DNA of 64,000 nt from Agrobacterium tumefaciens (GTDB lineage: Bacteria; Pseudomonadota; Alphaproteobacteria; Rhizobiales; Rhizobiaceae). Numbering within the stretch: position 1 is the first letter of the stretch; each line of letters begins with the position of its first letter. The stretch is taken from assembly GCF_013337285.1 (NCBI RefSeq), contig NZ_SUPW01000004.1, forward strand, positions 62,001-126,000, read 5' to 3'. Positions 9,447 through 18,387 of the stretch are shown in pieces. The translations under genes and the position numbers were made by a program. Under the pieces are notes generated by a model. The model saw only the letters and a program-made list of their open reading frames with translations, was not told the DNA's origin and made no database searches.

Positions 9447-9851
9447 ATGTCCTCCGACCCGAAATCCCATGCCCTGTTCGAGGCTGCGGTGGAGGCCATG
9501 GCCTTCGCTTATGCGCCCTATTCGAAATTTCCGGTCGGCGCGGCGATCCGCGCCGAAGATGGAAAAATCTACAAGGGTGCCAATATCGAGAATATCTCCT
9601 TCCCACAGGGCTGGTGCGCGGAACCATCAGCCATCAGCGCCATGATCATGGGCGGGGCGAAAAAGATCAGCGAAGTCGCCGTCATCGCGGAAAAGCTGCC
9701 GCTCTGCTCGCCCTGTGGCGGCTGCCGCCAGAAGATCGCCGAATTCGCCACGCCGGAGACGAAGATCTATCTTTGCGACGAAACCGGCGTCCAGAAGGTC
9801 ATGACCATGGAAGAGCTGTTGCCCTCCGTCTTCAAGACCGAGCTGCCCTGA
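9447..9851 (+). CDS. cdd: Cytidine deaminase
   Basis: Converts cytidine and deoxycytidine to uridine and deoxyuridine with loss of ammonia. The 134-aa product matches the short tetrameric form. The zinc and proton-shuttle motif WCAEPSAI supplies one Cys and the catalytic Glu, and PCGGCRQKI supplies the other two zinc cysteines. YAPYSKFPVGAAI at the start and GANIENISFPQG are substrate-side motifs. Its stop TGA overlaps the ATG of the next gene by one base (9851), showing translational coupling. Confidence 0.95.
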   Translation: MSSDPKSHALFEAAVEAMAFAYAPYSKFPVGAAIRAEDGKIYKGANIENISFPQGWCAEPSAISAMIMGGAKKISEVAVIAEKLPLCSPCGGCRQKIAEFATPETKIYLCDETGVQKVMTMEELLPSVFKTELP

Positions 9852-10651
9852 TGACGGATGGTTTGATCGATATTCTGGTGGAGCGCCTGAACGGCCTGAT
9901 GCCACGCGTCGCCATCGTTCTCGGCTCCGGCCTGGGGTCACTTGTGGAAGAGGTGAGCGACCCCGTCCGCGTGCCCTATGCCGATCTTCCCGGGTTTCCC
10001 GCCGGTGGCGTTTCCGGCCATGCTGGAGAACTGGTCGCCGGTTATCTCGGTGGCGAGCCGGTCATGATGCTGTCCGGTCGGGTGCATTTCTACGAAAAGG
10101 GCGATGCGGCGGCGATGCGTCCGGTCATCGAGGCACTCGCCGGTCTCGGCGTGCAGTCGCTCATCCTCACCAATTCGGCAGGGTCGGTCAGGCAGGATAT
10201 GCCGCCCGGCTCCGTCATGCAGATCACTGACCATATCAATTATTCCGGCATGAACCCGCTGATTGGCGAGGAAAGCGACCGCCGCTTCGTCGGCATGACC
10301 ACGGCCTACGATCCGGACTTGATGCTGGCCATGCGCAATGCCGCGATCCGGGCGACGGTGCCTTTGTTCGGCGGCGTCTATATGTGGTTCTCCGGCCCGA
10401 GCTTCGAAACGCCCGCGGAAATTCGCATGGCGCGGCTTCTCGGGGCGGATGCCGTCGGCATGTCCACGGTCCCGGAAGTCATCCTTGCGCGCTTTTTCGG
10501 GATGCGCGTTGCCGCCGCATCGGTTATTACCAATTACGGTGCCGGCATGACTGGCGCGGAACTGAGCCATGAAGAAACCAAGGACATGGCTCCCGTGGGC
10601 GGCAAGCGACTTGCCGCTATTCTGAAGGAAATGATCGCAGGAGGAGCGTGA
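9851..10651 (+). CDS. Purine nucleoside phosphorylase (trimeric class)
   Basis: Cleaves purine (deoxy)nucleosides with phosphate to free base and (deoxy)ribose-1-phosphate. The 266-aa protein is of the PNP/MTAP family. It shows phosphate and ribose site motifs IVLGSGLGSLVEE, GHAGELVAG, LSGRVHFYE and TNSAGSVRQ, and the purine-site region SGPSFETPAEIRM. VGMSTVPEVILAR and VITNYGAGM are also conserved. It is coupled to cdd by a one-base overlap and to deoC just downstream, which would take deoxyribose-phosphate after mutase action. Whether it prefers guanosine/inosine or xanthosine cannot be settled from sequence. Confidence 0.93.
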   Translation: MTDGLIDILVERLNGLMPRVAIVLGSGLGSLVEEVSDPVRVPYADLPGFPAGGVSGHAGELVAGYLGGEPVMMLSGRVHFYEKGDAAAMRPVIEALAGLGVQSLILTNSAGSVRQDMPPGSVMQITDHINYSGMNPLIGEESDRRFVGMTTAYDPDLMLAMRNAAIRATVPLFGGVYMWFSGPSFETPAEIRMARLLGADAVGMSTVPEVILARFFGMRVAAASVITNYGAGMTGAELSHEETKDMAPVGGKRLAAILKEMIAGGA

Positions 10652-10653
10652 CC

Positions 10654-11427
10654 ATGGAACTCCAGCGTCCGCGCGAAGCGGCTGCCCTCACTCTGTCCTT
10701 GCTGGACTTGACCAATCTTAGGGAAGACTGCACGCCGCAGCAGATTGCCGCTTTGTGCCAGCGGGCGCATACGGACTATGGCAACACGGCCGCGATCTGC
10801 ATCTGGCCGCGTTTCGTGGCGCAGGCACGCGCTGCTTTCGGAAAAGAACACGCGATCCGAATTGCCACTGTCGTCAACTTTCCCTCTGGCGATCTGGATG
10901 TCGCCACTGTCGTGGCGGAAACCGAGTCTGCGATCCGCGACGGTGCCGACGAAATCGATCTGGTTATTCCCTACCGCAAATTCATAGACGGCGATGAAAA
11001 GGCAGTTTCAGAGATGGTAGCGGCCGTGCGTCAAGCCTGTGCCGCGCCCGTATTGCTCAAAGTCATTCTGGAAACGGGTGAGTTGAAAGACAAAGCCCTG
11101 ATCCGCCGCGCCTCCGAACTCGCCATTGCCGAAGGGGCCGATTTCATCAAGACCTCGACCGGCAAGGTTGCAATAAACGCCACGCTGGAAGCCGCCGACA
11201 TCATGTTGCAGGCCATCCGTGACAGCCGCCAAAAAGTGGGCTTCAAGCCCGCCGGCGGCATCGGTACGGTGGAAGACGCCACGCTTTACCTGCGGCTGGC
11301 GGAAACCATCATGGCACCCAACTGGGCCATGCCATCAACCTTCCGTTTCGGCGCTTCGGGCGTTCTTGACGATGTGCTGAACGTGCTGGCTGGCGGCGAA
11401 CCGGCCAAGGCCGCCAGCGGGTATTGA
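10654..11427 (+). CDS. deoC: Deoxyribose-phosphate aldolase
   Basis: Splits 2-deoxyribose-5-phosphate into glyceraldehyde-3-phosphate and acetaldehyde. The 257-aa product is of DeoC type. The Schiff-base lysine is in ADFIKTSTGK near residue 169 and the proton-relay lysine in VGFKPAGGIG near residue 200. LLDLTNLREDCT and IATVVNFPSGD are early family blocks. The ATG at 10654 is preferred over the GTG at 10648, because GGAGGAG ends too close to the GTG but 7 nt from the ATG. Sits between the phosphorylases that produce its upstream metabolites. Confidence 0.95.
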   Translation: MELQRPREAAALTLSLLDLTNLREDCTPQQIAALCQRAHTDYGNTAAICIWPRFVAQARAAFGKEHAIRIATVVNFPSGDLDVATVVAETESAIRDGADEIDLVIPYRKFIDGDEKAVSEMVAAVRQACAAPVLLKVILETGELKDKALIRRASELAIAEGADFIKTSTGKVAINATLEAADIMLQAIRDSRQKVGFKPAGGIGTVEDATLYLRLAETIMAPNWAMPSTFRFGASGVLDDVLNVLAGGEPAKAASGY

Positions 11428-11429
11428 GC

Positions 11430-12740
11430 TTGATCCCGCAGGAGATCATCCGCCGCAAACGCGATGGCCTGTCACTGGCGCCGCAGGAGATTGCGGCTTT
11501 CATCGCAGCGCTGTCGAAAGATGGCATATCGGAAGGGCAGGCGGCCGCCTTTGCCATGGCGGTGTTTTTCCGCGGCATGAACCGCGACGAAATGGTAGCG
11601 CTGACGCTCGCCATGCGCGATAGCGGCGATGTCCTCTCATGGAGCGATATTGGCAGGCCGGTGGCGGACAAGCACTCGACCGGTGGTGTTGGTGATAACG
11701 TCTCCCTGATGCTCGCGCCGATCGTCGCCGCCTGCGGTCTCGCCGTGCCGATGATTTCCGGCAGGGGCCTCGGCCACACCGGCGGCACGCTCGACAAGCT
11801 GGAAGCCATCTCCGGCTACAATGTCATGCCTGACGAGGCTTTGTTCCGCCGGACGGTGAAGGCGGTCGGTTGCGCCATCATCGGCCAGACGGGTGATCTC
11901 GCACCCGCCGATAAGCGCCTTTATGCCATTCGCGATGTGACCGCGACCGTCGATTCCATCCCGCTGATCACTGCCTCCATCCTTTCGAAGAAACTTGCGG
12001 CGGGGCTTGAGACGCTGGTTCTCGACGTGAAGGTCGGCAACGGTGCTTTCATGCAGAGCGTGGAGGATGCCCGCAATCTGGCCCGTGCGCTGGTCGATGT
12101 GGCGAATGGTGCAGGTCTTCCGACGACGGCCCTGATAACCGACATGAACCAGCCGCTTGGCGATGCCGCCGGCAATGCGGTCGAAATCGTCAACTGCCTT
12201 GATTTTCTGGCCGGTCGCAAGACCGGAACCCGTCTTGAAAAGGTCGTCCTGTCCTTCGCCGCAGAAATGCTGGTACAGGCTCAAAAGGCTGCCACGCTGG
12301 AGGAAGGCGAGGCGCTGGCTGCGGTCGCTCTGTCCTCCGGTCGGGCTATGGAAATCTTTGCGCGGATGGTTTCAGCACTGGGCGGGCCTTCGGATTTCGT
12401 TGAGGATCCAACCCGTTATCTGCCGTCCGCGCCGGTCGTTCTCACGGTTCCGGCTGCGCGAAGCGGCTGGCTTGCATCCTGCAATACGCGTGATCTTGGC
12501 ATGGTTGTCGTCGAGCTTGGTGGGGGAAGGAGAAAGCCGTCGGATATGATCGATCCGGCAGTCGGTATTTCGAACATCCTGCCACTTGGCGTTAAGGTGG
12601 AAAAGGGCGAGCCGATTGCCATTGTCCATGCGGCTTCAAAGGAAGAGGCGGAACGTGCCGTCAAAAGCATAGCTGCCTATTTTGAGATCGCTGACAGCGC
12701 ACCGGAAACCAGCGCGCCGATCCTCGAGCGGATCACCTGA
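11430..12740 (+). CDS. deoA: Thymidine phosphorylase
   Basis: Converts thymidine plus phosphate to thymine and deoxyribose-1-phosphate. The 436-aa product begins IPQEIIRRKRDG like the enteric enzyme. It has the phosphate-binding KHSTGGVGDNVSLML, the glycine loop SGRGLGHTGGTLDKLE, SIPLITASILSKKLA and LDVKVGNGAFM. The TTG at 11430 gives the conserved N-terminus and sits about 9 nt after AGCGGG; a TTG at 11424 would overlap deoC and has poorer spacing. The last 8 bp overlap the convergent protease gene. Confidence 0.95.
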   Translation: MIPQEIIRRKRDGLSLAPQEIAAFIAALSKDGISEGQAAAFAMAVFFRGMNRDEMVALTLAMRDSGDVLSWSDIGRPVADKHSTGGVGDNVSLMLAPIVAACGLAVPMISGRGLGHTGGTLDKLEAISGYNVMPDEALFRRTVKAVGCAIIGQTGDLAPADKRLYAIRDVTATVDSIPLITASILSKKLAAGLETLVLDVKVGNGAFMQSVEDARNLARALVDVANGAGLPTTALITDMNQPLGDAAGNAVEIVNCLDFLAGRKTGTRLEKVVLSFAAEMLVQAQKAATLEEGEALAAVALSSGRAMEIFARMVSALGGPSDFVEDPTRYLPSAPVVLTVPAARSGWLASCNTRDLGMVVVELGGGRRKPSDMIDPAVGISNILPLGVKVEKGEPIAIVHAASKEEAERAVKSIAAYFEIADSAPETSAPILERIT

Positions 12741-13269
12741 CAAGCCGCAATTCGCCGCCCGATACCTTGAAGGACGACAATTGTTTCAGAAAGCTCATGC
12801 CGATCAGCATGTTGCTCAACGCATTGTCTTTCAGAACCATGGCATCGACATTCTGAACGCGGATCGGGCCGATTTCCACGCGGTCCAGCTTCACATGCGC
12901 CGCCATGGTCTGGCCGTTCGCCGTTGAGATCGCATATTTGAAATCGAGGCTGTTGACGCCAAAACCCAGACGCCTCGCGATCGTCTCGTTGATGGCGACC
13001 ATGGAAGCGCCGGTATCGACAAGGCCGTCGAAAGACTTGCCGTTGATGCGGAAGGCAGCGTTGAAATGGCCGCGGGAATCTGCCTTCAAATTAACGCCGC
13101 CCAGCGAAATCGGCTCCGGCTTGGCGGGTTCGGGTGTGGCTTCCGATTTTTCCACGCTGGTTTCGGGGCGCGGCTGAAACTTTTCCACCAGCGCCGGAAT
13201 TTGCGTGGCGCTGACCGAAAGACCGATAAGCAGAAAAATCGTGCGCGCCAGCAAGTCGTTGCTCCTCAA
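12733..13269 (-). CDS. Retropepsin-like aspartic protease, membrane anchored (TIGR02281 type)
   Basis: A 178-aa protein with one N-terminal hydrophobic segment (residues 8-24) and a proline/glutamate-rich linker. A single aspartic protease lobe with active-site motif GLVDTGASMVAINE lies around residue 85, and GQTMAAHVKLDRVEIG and MLIGMSFLKQLSSF follow, as in clan AA proteases that act as homodimers. Presumably tethered in the periplasm. Its end overlaps deoA tail to tail by 8 bp. Natural substrate is unknown and nothing nearby points to one. Confidence 0.85.
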   Translation of the reverse strand: MRSNDLLARTIFLLIGLSVSATQIPALVEKFQPRPETSVEKSEATPEPAKPEPISLGGVNLKADSRGHFNAAFRINGKSFDGLVDTGASMVAINETIARRLGFGVNSLDFKYAISTANGQTMAAHVKLDRVEIGPIRVQNVDAMVLKDNALSNMLIGMSFLKQLSSFKVSGGELRLVR

Positions 13270-13319
13270 AGTCCAAGGTTATCCTCGGACAGAATAGGCG
13301 CAAAACATGCTGAAATCTT

Positions 13320-13360
13320 AAAAGAAAAAGCCATTCGCCGCGTATCGGACGGCGAATGGC
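13320..13360 (-). terminator. Rho-independent terminator of upp
   Basis: An 11-bp perfect stem, GCCATTCGCCG / CGGCGAATGGC (13330-13340, 13350-13360), is followed on the minus strand by TTTTTCTTTTAAG. It lies 29 bp past the upp stop and before the protease gene, so it would separate the two transcripts. Confidence 0.85.
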
Positions 13361-13388
13361 TCAAACGGTTAAGCGAAGATGAACGGCG

Positions 13389-14018
13389 TTATTTGGTGCC
13401 GTACATGCGGTCGCCGGCGTCACCGAGGCCGGGGACGATATAACCCTTCTCGTTCAGATGTCTGTCGATTGCGGCGGTATAGATCGGCACATCGGGATGC
13501 GCCTCGCGGAAATTCTTGATGCCTTCCGGTGCTGCCAGCAGACACAGGAAGCGGATGTTCTTTGCGCCGCGTTCCTTCAGCTTTTCGACAGCGGCAATCG
13601 AGGAATTGCCGGTCGCCAGCATCGGGTCCACAACGATGACCAGACGAGCGTCGAGACTTTCGGGAGCCTTGAAGTAATATTCGACGGCCTCCAGCGTATC
13701 GTGGTCACGATACACACCGACATGGGCAACGCGCGCCGAGGGCACCAGTTCGAGCATGCCTTCCAGAAGGCCGTTGCCAGCGCGCAGGATAGAGGCGAAA
13801 ACCAGCTTCTTGCCTTCCAGAACCGGAGCCTGAATGGTTTCGAGCGGCGTGTCGATGGTTTCCATCGTCATTTCAAGGTCGCGCGTCACTTCATAGCAGA
13901 GCAGCGTCGAAATTTCCCTGAGCAGGCGACGGAAGCCGGCCGTGGACGTTTCCTTCTTGCGCATGATGGTAAGTTTGTGCCGCACCAGCGGATGTTCGAT
14001 GACTGTGACGCCGTCCAT
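13389..14018 (-). CDS. upp: Uracil phosphoribosyltransferase
   Basis: Makes UMP from uracil and PRPP, the salvage end point for uracil released by pyrimidine phosphorylases. The 209-aa length is exactly usual. [17 protein letters not shown] at the N-terminus, [13 protein letters not shown], the PRPP loop [14 protein letters not shown] and the uracil-site end [15 protein letters not shown] are all present. The start ATG at 14018 was chosen from these conserved residues; the frame is open 42 bp further. It is the promoter-distal gene of a deoB-add-upp minus-strand group and ends at a strong terminator. Confidence 0.97.
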   Translation of the reverse strand: MDGVTVIEHPLVRHKLTIMRKKETSTAGFRRLLREISTLLCYEVTRDLEMTMETIDTPLETIQAPVLEGKKLVFASILRAGNGLLEGMLELVPSARVAHVGVYRDHDTLEAVEYYFKAPESLDARLVIVVDPMLATGNSSIAAVEKLKERGAKNIRFLCLLAAPEGIKNFREAHPDVPIYTAAIDRHLNEKGYIVPGLGDAGDRMYGTK

Positions 14019-14115
14019 GAAACTGGCCTTCCTTTTTGATCTTGTGCCCCTGTCATTCACCGAAAGTGGGCTTTTCGCAAGCCTTCTTCGCGGTTTTACC
14101 CCGCCAACCGCCGCG

Positions 14116-15093
14116 TCAGGCGCGATCCAGTCTCGATAGCAGCTGCTCGCGCGTCGTCTCGTCCACGAAGGCGCTTTCCAGCGCGGTTCGGGTCATGCGG
14201 TTGATCTCGGCATCGCTGCAACCGAACGTGTCTGCGGCCAGCTCGTATTCCCGCACAAGCGAGGTGAAGAAGAACGGCGGGTCGTCGGAATTGATGCAGA
14301 CGCGCACCCCGGCGTCACGCAACGCCTTCAGCGGATGGCTGGCGAAATCCGGATAAACACTGAGCGCGATATTCGACCCGGGGCAGACTTCCAGAACCGT
14401 GCCCGTTTCGACAAGCCGGGCCACCAGAGCGGCATCTTCGATGGCGCGCACGCCATGGCCGATGCGGGCCGGTTTAACGAGATCGAGTGCATCGGCAACG
14501 CTTTCCGGCCCGCAGACCTCGCCCGCATGGATGGTGAGCCCGAGGCCCGCATCACGGGCGATATCGAAGGCACGCGCATAATCGGCAACCCGACCCATAC
14601 GCTCTTCGCCTGCCATGTTGAAGCCGGTCACCAGCGGATGTTGCGCACGCGCCGCATATTCGGCCGCTGCGATAACCCGTTCAGGACCGAAGTGCCGCTC
14701 GCCTGTGACGATGATGCGCGTTTCAATGCCGGTCTTTTCCTTTGCGATCCGGATGCCTTCGGCAATACCGGCGAGATAGGCGTCTGCACCAAGTCCGATA
14801 CGGTCGCCATGGTCGGGCGAGATGATCAGCTCGCTATAGATCGTGTTGGCTTGCGCCAGTTCGGTCAGATAGGTCTCGGTCAGGACCGCATAGTCCTCAT
14901 CCGTCTTGAACACCTGCGCCACCGCATCGTAGCACTGGATGAACTCGGCGAAATCCGACCAGACATATTGGCCGTCACGCAGGAAGCGGCTGGTGTCTAT
15001 GCCGTATTTCTCCGCCTGTTTCGCGACGAGGGCAGGCGGTGCCGCACCTTCAAGATGGCAGTGGATTTCCGCTTTCAGCAAATGCGATGTCAA
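14116..15093 (-). CDS. add: Adenosine deaminase
   Basis: Deaminates adenosine and deoxyadenosine to inosine forms, feeding the purine phosphorylase encoded nearby. The 325-aa protein has the metal motif EIHCHLEG at residues 9-16, GLTIHAGEV with catalytic His and Glu, IGHGVRAI, and INSDDPPFF near residue 275 with the metal Asp. The start is a TTG at 15093 whose last bases overlap the deoB stop (TTGA), so translation is coupled. An adenine deaminase of the same superfamily is the main alternative, but the nucleoside context favours adenosine. Confidence 0.9.
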   Translation of the reverse strand: MTSHLLKAEIHCHLEGAAPPALVAKQAEKYGIDTSRFLRDGQYVWSDFAEFIQCYDAVAQVFKTDEDYAVLTETYLTELAQANTIYSELIISPDHGDRIGLGADAYLAGIAEGIRIAKEKTGIETRIIVTGERHFGPERVIAAAEYAARAQHPLVTGFNMAGEERMGRVADYARAFDIARDAGLGLTIHAGEVCGPESVADALDLVKPARIGHGVRAIEDAALVARLVETGTVLEVCPGSNIALSVYPDFASHPLKALRDAGVRVCINSDDPPFFFTSLVREYELAADTFGCSDAEINRMTRTALESAFVDETTREQLLSRLDRA

Positions 15094-16310
15094 ATGAAGC
15101 TCCTGCCGTGTGAACCGGCCTCGATGCCAAGATGGTGGGCGATGCTTTCGCCGATATCGGCGTAGCTTGAACGGATGCCGACATCGCGGGAACGGATGCC
15201 CGGCCCAAAAACCATGATCGGCACCCGTTCGCGTGTATGGTCCGTGCCCCGCCAGGTGGGGTCGCAACCATGGTCGGCGGTGAGAATGGCGATGTCTCCC
15301 GGTTTCATCTTGCGATGAATTTCCGGGATGCGCGCATCAAAAGCCTCAAGGGCAGCCGCATAACCGGCAACGTCACGACGGTGGCCATAAAGCATGTCGA
15401 AATCGACGAAATTGGTAAAGACGAGATCGCCATTTTCGGCCTCGTCGATGGCCTGCAATGTCGCATCCATCAGGGCGGCGTTGCCATTGGCCTTGATGAT
15501 GCGCGAGACGCCCTGATGCGCATAGATATCGCCGATCTTGCCGATCGCGTGCACCTTGCGCTCCGCCTCTACCAACCGGTCGAGCAGCGTCGGTTCGGGC
15601 GGTGGCACGGAGAAGTCGCGGCGGTTGCCGGTGCGTTCGAAGGAGGCGACTGTCTCGCCGATGAACGGGCGGGCGATGACGCGGCCGATATTCAGCGGAT
15701 CGAGCAGTTTCCGCACGGTCTCACAGAGCGCGATGAGGCGTTGTAACCCGAAATGGGTTTCATGCGCGGCGATCTGAAACACGGAATCGGAAGAGGTGTA
15801 GCAGATTGGTTTGCCGCTCCTGATATGTTCTTCGCCGAATTGCGCGATGATGTCAGTGCCGGAAGCATGGCAATTGCCGAGAATACCGGGAATATCGGCT
15901 TGCTTGCAGATGGCCTCAACCAGTTCCGGGGAAAAGGCGTCGCCCTCCGTGGGGAAATAACCCCAGTCGAAGGTCACAGGCGTACCGGCAATCTCCCAAT
16001 GACCTGATGGTGTGTCCTTGCCCTTCGAGACTTCGCTGGCTGAGCCATGCAGGCCGAAAATACGTTCCGGGGGCTCCATGCCGGCGGGAATGTCGCCACT
16101 TGCCTGACGCGCGATCTCCAGAAGGCCAAGCGAGCACATGTTAGGCAGCTTCAGCGGCCCGGATCGAAGCCCCGCCCTGTCGGCAGCACCTGCGGCACAG
16201 AACTCGGCGATGTGACCGAGTGTGTTCGCGCCGAGATCGCCATAGTGCTCTGCGTCAGGCGCACCGCCGACACCGAAGGAATCCAGAACGAGAAGAAATG
16301 CTCTTGCCAT
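15090..16310 (-). CDS. deoB: Phosphopentomutase
   Basis: Interconverts (deoxy)ribose-1-phosphate and -5-phosphate, linking nucleoside phosphorylases to DeoC and the pentose phosphate pathway. The 406-aa product is of the alkaline-phosphatase-like metalloenzyme superfamily. The first metal motif [17 protein letters not shown] is at residues 9-25. SGHWEIAG, the catalytic Thr region [26 protein letters not shown] and [17 protein letters not shown] near residue 340 are conserved. First gene of the deoB-add-upp group. Confidence 0.97.
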   Translation of the reverse strand: MARAFLLVLDSFGVGGAPDAEHYGDLGANTLGHIAEFCAAGAADRAGLRSGPLKLPNMCSLGLLEIARQASGDIPAGMEPPERIFGLHGSASEVSKGKDTPSGHWEIAGTPVTFDWGYFPTEGDAFSPELVEAICKQADIPGILGNCHASGTDIIAQFGEEHIRSGKPICYTSSDSVFQIAAHETHFGLQRLIALCETVRKLLDPLNIGRVIARPFIGETVASFERTGNRRDFSVPPPEPTLLDRLVEAERKVHAIGKIGDIYAHQGVSRIIKANGNAALMDATLQAIDEAENGDLVFTNFVDFDMLYGHRRDVAGYAAALEAFDARIPEIHRKMKPGDIAILTADHGCDPTWRGTDHTRERVPIMVFGPGIRSRDVGIRSSYADIGESIAHHLGIEAGSHGRSFI

Positions 16311-16423
16311 AACTCACCGAAACAAAATGCGCCGACGGGCAATGTCAGGCCGAACTATCGTTATAGATCAGCAAAACGTGAAGAAGGAAGCGCTTTTATG
16401 AACCATCCGGTAAAACCAGTGGT

Positions 16424-17185
16424 TCAATCAGCATCCCGTTTCGATTTCGGTGCGTTGAGGTTGCGCAGCACGTACCAGCCGGCCGCAACCACCATGGCGG
16501 CGAGAATATACCAGGTGACGGCATAGGAGAGGTGGCTGTTCGGGAAGGTGAGCATGGTTTTGCCACCAACCGGCAGGCCGCCGGGATTGGGCGTGGCATC
16601 CGCATCGACGTAAAACGGCGCCACGTCAGAGACGCCGGATGCCTGCGTGATCTGGGGAATATTGCGGGAATACCACCGGCCATTTGCAGGATCGTTGGTT
16701 CGAAGGAAAAGCCCGCCGGTTTCCGGCGCGCGCATCAGCCCGACGATCTCGACGTTTCCGGCCGCTTCACCTTCCGGCCGCAAGGACGGATCGCGCCTGT
16801 CGGAGGGTACGACGCCGCGATTGACGATGATGCTTGAGCCATCGGCCCGCCGTAGCGGGGTCATGACCCAGTAACCGGGGCCAAGATCCGTGACCGTGTA
16901 GACCTGAACCTCCTTGTCGTTGAGAAACGTGCCGGACAGTTTCACACGGCGATATTCATAATCGGCGGGATCGGTGAGGGCCGGCCATTCACTGGGGGCA
17001 GGCGCATCGACAGGCTCGGCATGGGCGCGGGCCTCGACACGCTCAATCAGGTCGAGCTTCCAGAAAAGGCGCTGGACCTGCCATGTTCCAAGTGCCAGCA
17101 GGCAGCCCGTCAGGACAACGGTCAAAAACAGAACGACGATTGCCGCAGGGCGGATACGCCGGTTTTGGGGTGCGATTTCGCTCAT
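16424..17185 (-). CDS. SURF1-family oxidase assembly protein
   Basis: Assembly factor for heme-copper oxidases. The 253-aa protein has the typical two-helix layout. One helix lies near residues 11-35 (AAIVVLFLTVVLTGCLLALGTWQVQR), the next region WKLDLIERVEAR is conserved, the periplasmic domain contains VNRGVVP, and the second helix near 220-242 (AVTWYILAAMVVAAGWYVLRN). The ATG at 17185 lies about 8 nt after AAGGA; the open frame continues back to a TTG at 17269 without conserved content. It is the last gene behind cyoABCD, so it most likely serves the quinol oxidase. Confidence 0.9.
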   Translation of the reverse strand: MSEIAPQNRRIRPAAIVVLFLTVVLTGCLLALGTWQVQRLFWKLDLIERVEARAHAEPVDAPAPSEWPALTDPADYEYRRVKLSGTFLNDKEVQVYTVTDLGPGYWVMTPLRRADGSSIIVNRGVVPSDRRDPSLRPEGEAAGNVEIVGLMRAPETGGLFLRTNDPANGRWYSRNIPQITQASGVSDVAPFYVDADATPNPGGLPVGGKTMLTFPNSHLSYAVTWYILAAMVVAAGWYVLRNLNAPKSKRDAD

Positions 17186-17269
17186 CTCATGGTCCTTGCG
17201 AAGCGCCTCTGGCAGCAGGATCGTCGGCTCCGGCGGGCGCTTGGCACCCGCATGCGCTTCCTCCAGCAA

Positions 17270-17306
17270 ATAACCCCATAAATCGCGCCAGGATTCATGG
17301 GGTTAT
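17270..17306. other. 10-bp perfect hairpin between cyoD and the SURF1 gene
   Basis: Arms ATAACCCCAT (17270-17279) and ATGGGGTTAT (17297-17306) with a 17-nt loop, in the 175-bp spacer between cyoD and the SURF1 gene. No T-run of useful length follows on the minus strand, so it is more likely an attenuating or processing structure than a full terminator. Confidence 0.5.
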
Positions 17307-17360
17307 GTGTTGGCGCGGAACGGCCTGTCGGAGGTCCGGCAGGCCGCTGATTATGGCTGC

Positions 17361-17756
17361 TCAGGGCAGGTTTTTCACATCCTCGATGTGCAGCGGCATC
17401 ATGTTCTTGTTCATGTTGTACATGACCCAGAGCGAACCCGAGAGCGTGATCAGCAGCACCACAACGGTGAAGATCAGCGCCATGAAGGTCCATCCGCCTT
17501 CTGACTTGGTGTCCATGTGCAGGAAGTAGATCATGTGCACGAAGATCTGGATGACGCCGAGACCCATGATCGCGATGACCAGAAGCGTCTTGTTTTCCAG
17601 AGCGTCGCCCATGACCAGCCAGAACGGGATCGCCGTCAGGATGACCGACAGGACGAAGCCGATCATGTAGCTTTTGAACGTGCCGTGGCTTGCGCCATCA
17701 TGATGATGGTCGTCGTCGCCATGCGCGTCGTGATGTGCGTGTGCTTCGGAACTCAT
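17361..17756 (-). CDS. cyoD: Cytochrome bo-type ubiquinol oxidase subunit IV
   Basis: Small subunit of the cytochrome bo3-type quinol oxidase, needed for assembly around the CuB site. The 131-aa protein has a histidine-rich N-terminus (HAHHDAHGDDDHHHD) and then three transmembrane helices (about 31-51, 60-80 and 92-114) in the COX4_pro arrangement. The stretch IGLGVIQIFVHMIYFLHMD is typical of CyoD. The ATG at 17756 overlaps the cyoC stop by one base (ATGA). The histidine-rich N-terminus is longer than usual; metal binding is possible but unproven. Confidence 0.93.
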   Translation of the reverse strand: MSSEAHAHHDAHGDDDHHHDGASHGTFKSYMIGFVLSVILTAIPFWLVMGDALENKTLLVIAIMGLGVIQIFVHMIYFLHMDTKSEGGWTFMALIFTVVVLLITLSGSLWVMYNMNKNMMPLHIEDVKNLP

Positions 17757-18382
17757 CAAAGAACTCCCATGAGGTAAACGAAGGAGAAGACGCCGATCCA
17801 GATGACGTCAAGGAAGTGCCAGAACATCGACAGGCACATCAGACGGCGCTTGTTCGCCGGGATGAGGCCGTGTTTGCCGACCTGAACCATCAGCGTGACG
17901 AGCCAGATGACGCCGAAGGTGACGTGCAGACCGTGCGTGCCGACCAGCGCGAAGAACGCGGACAGGAAGGCCGAACGCTGCGGGCCGGCGCCTTCCGCGA
18001 TCAGGTGATGGAACTCGTAAATTTCGACCGCGAGGAAGGCGAGGCCGAAGAGGCCGGTAACGCCGAGCCATATCAGCGTCGTCTTCACCTTCTTCTTTTC
18101 CATTTCCAACATGGCAAAGCCATAGGTGATGGAGGAAAAAAGCAGGAAGCCGGTGTTGATGGCAACGAGCTTCAGGTCGAACAGGTCGGCACCCGAAGGG
18201 CCGGCCGCATAGTTGCGGCCGACAACGGCATAGGTGGCAAACAGCGTCGCGAAGATGAGGCAGTCGCTCATCAGGTAGAGCCAGAAGCCCAGCGACGTGC
18301 CGTTCTCCGGGTGGTGGTCTTCCTTCAGGTAGAAGACCGGTGGTTCAGCGCCATCGACGCTTTGTGCAGGTGCATGAGCCAT
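17756..18382 (-). CDS. cyoC: Cytochrome bo-type ubiquinol oxidase subunit III
   Basis: A 208-aa subunit III with five predicted transmembrane helices, as in CyoC rather than the seven-helix cytochrome c oxidase form. [20 protein letters not shown] carries the conserved first helix. [17 protein letters not shown] and the C-terminal [24 protein letters not shown] are diagnostic. The ATG at 18382 lies 5 bp beyond the cyoB stop. Part of the terminal oxidase that passes electrons from ubiquinol to oxygen in the inner membrane. Confidence 0.95.
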   Translation of the reverse strand: MAHAPAQSVDGAEPPVFYLKEDHHPENGTSLGFWLYLMSDCLIFATLFATYAVVGRNYAAGPSGADLFDLKLVAINTGFLLFSSITYGFAMLEMEKKKVKTTLIWLGVTGLFGLAFLAVEIYEFHHLIAEGAGPQRSAFLSAFFALVGTHGLHVTFGVIWLVTLMVQVGKHGLIPANKRRLMCLSMFWHFLDVIWIGVFSFVYLMGVL

Positions 18383-18387
18383 ATTCG

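Noticed and set aside
9614-9850. Upstream extension of the purine nucleoside phosphorylase frame
   Set aside because: It lies wholly within cdd in another frame; the ATG at 9851 gives the family N-terminus.
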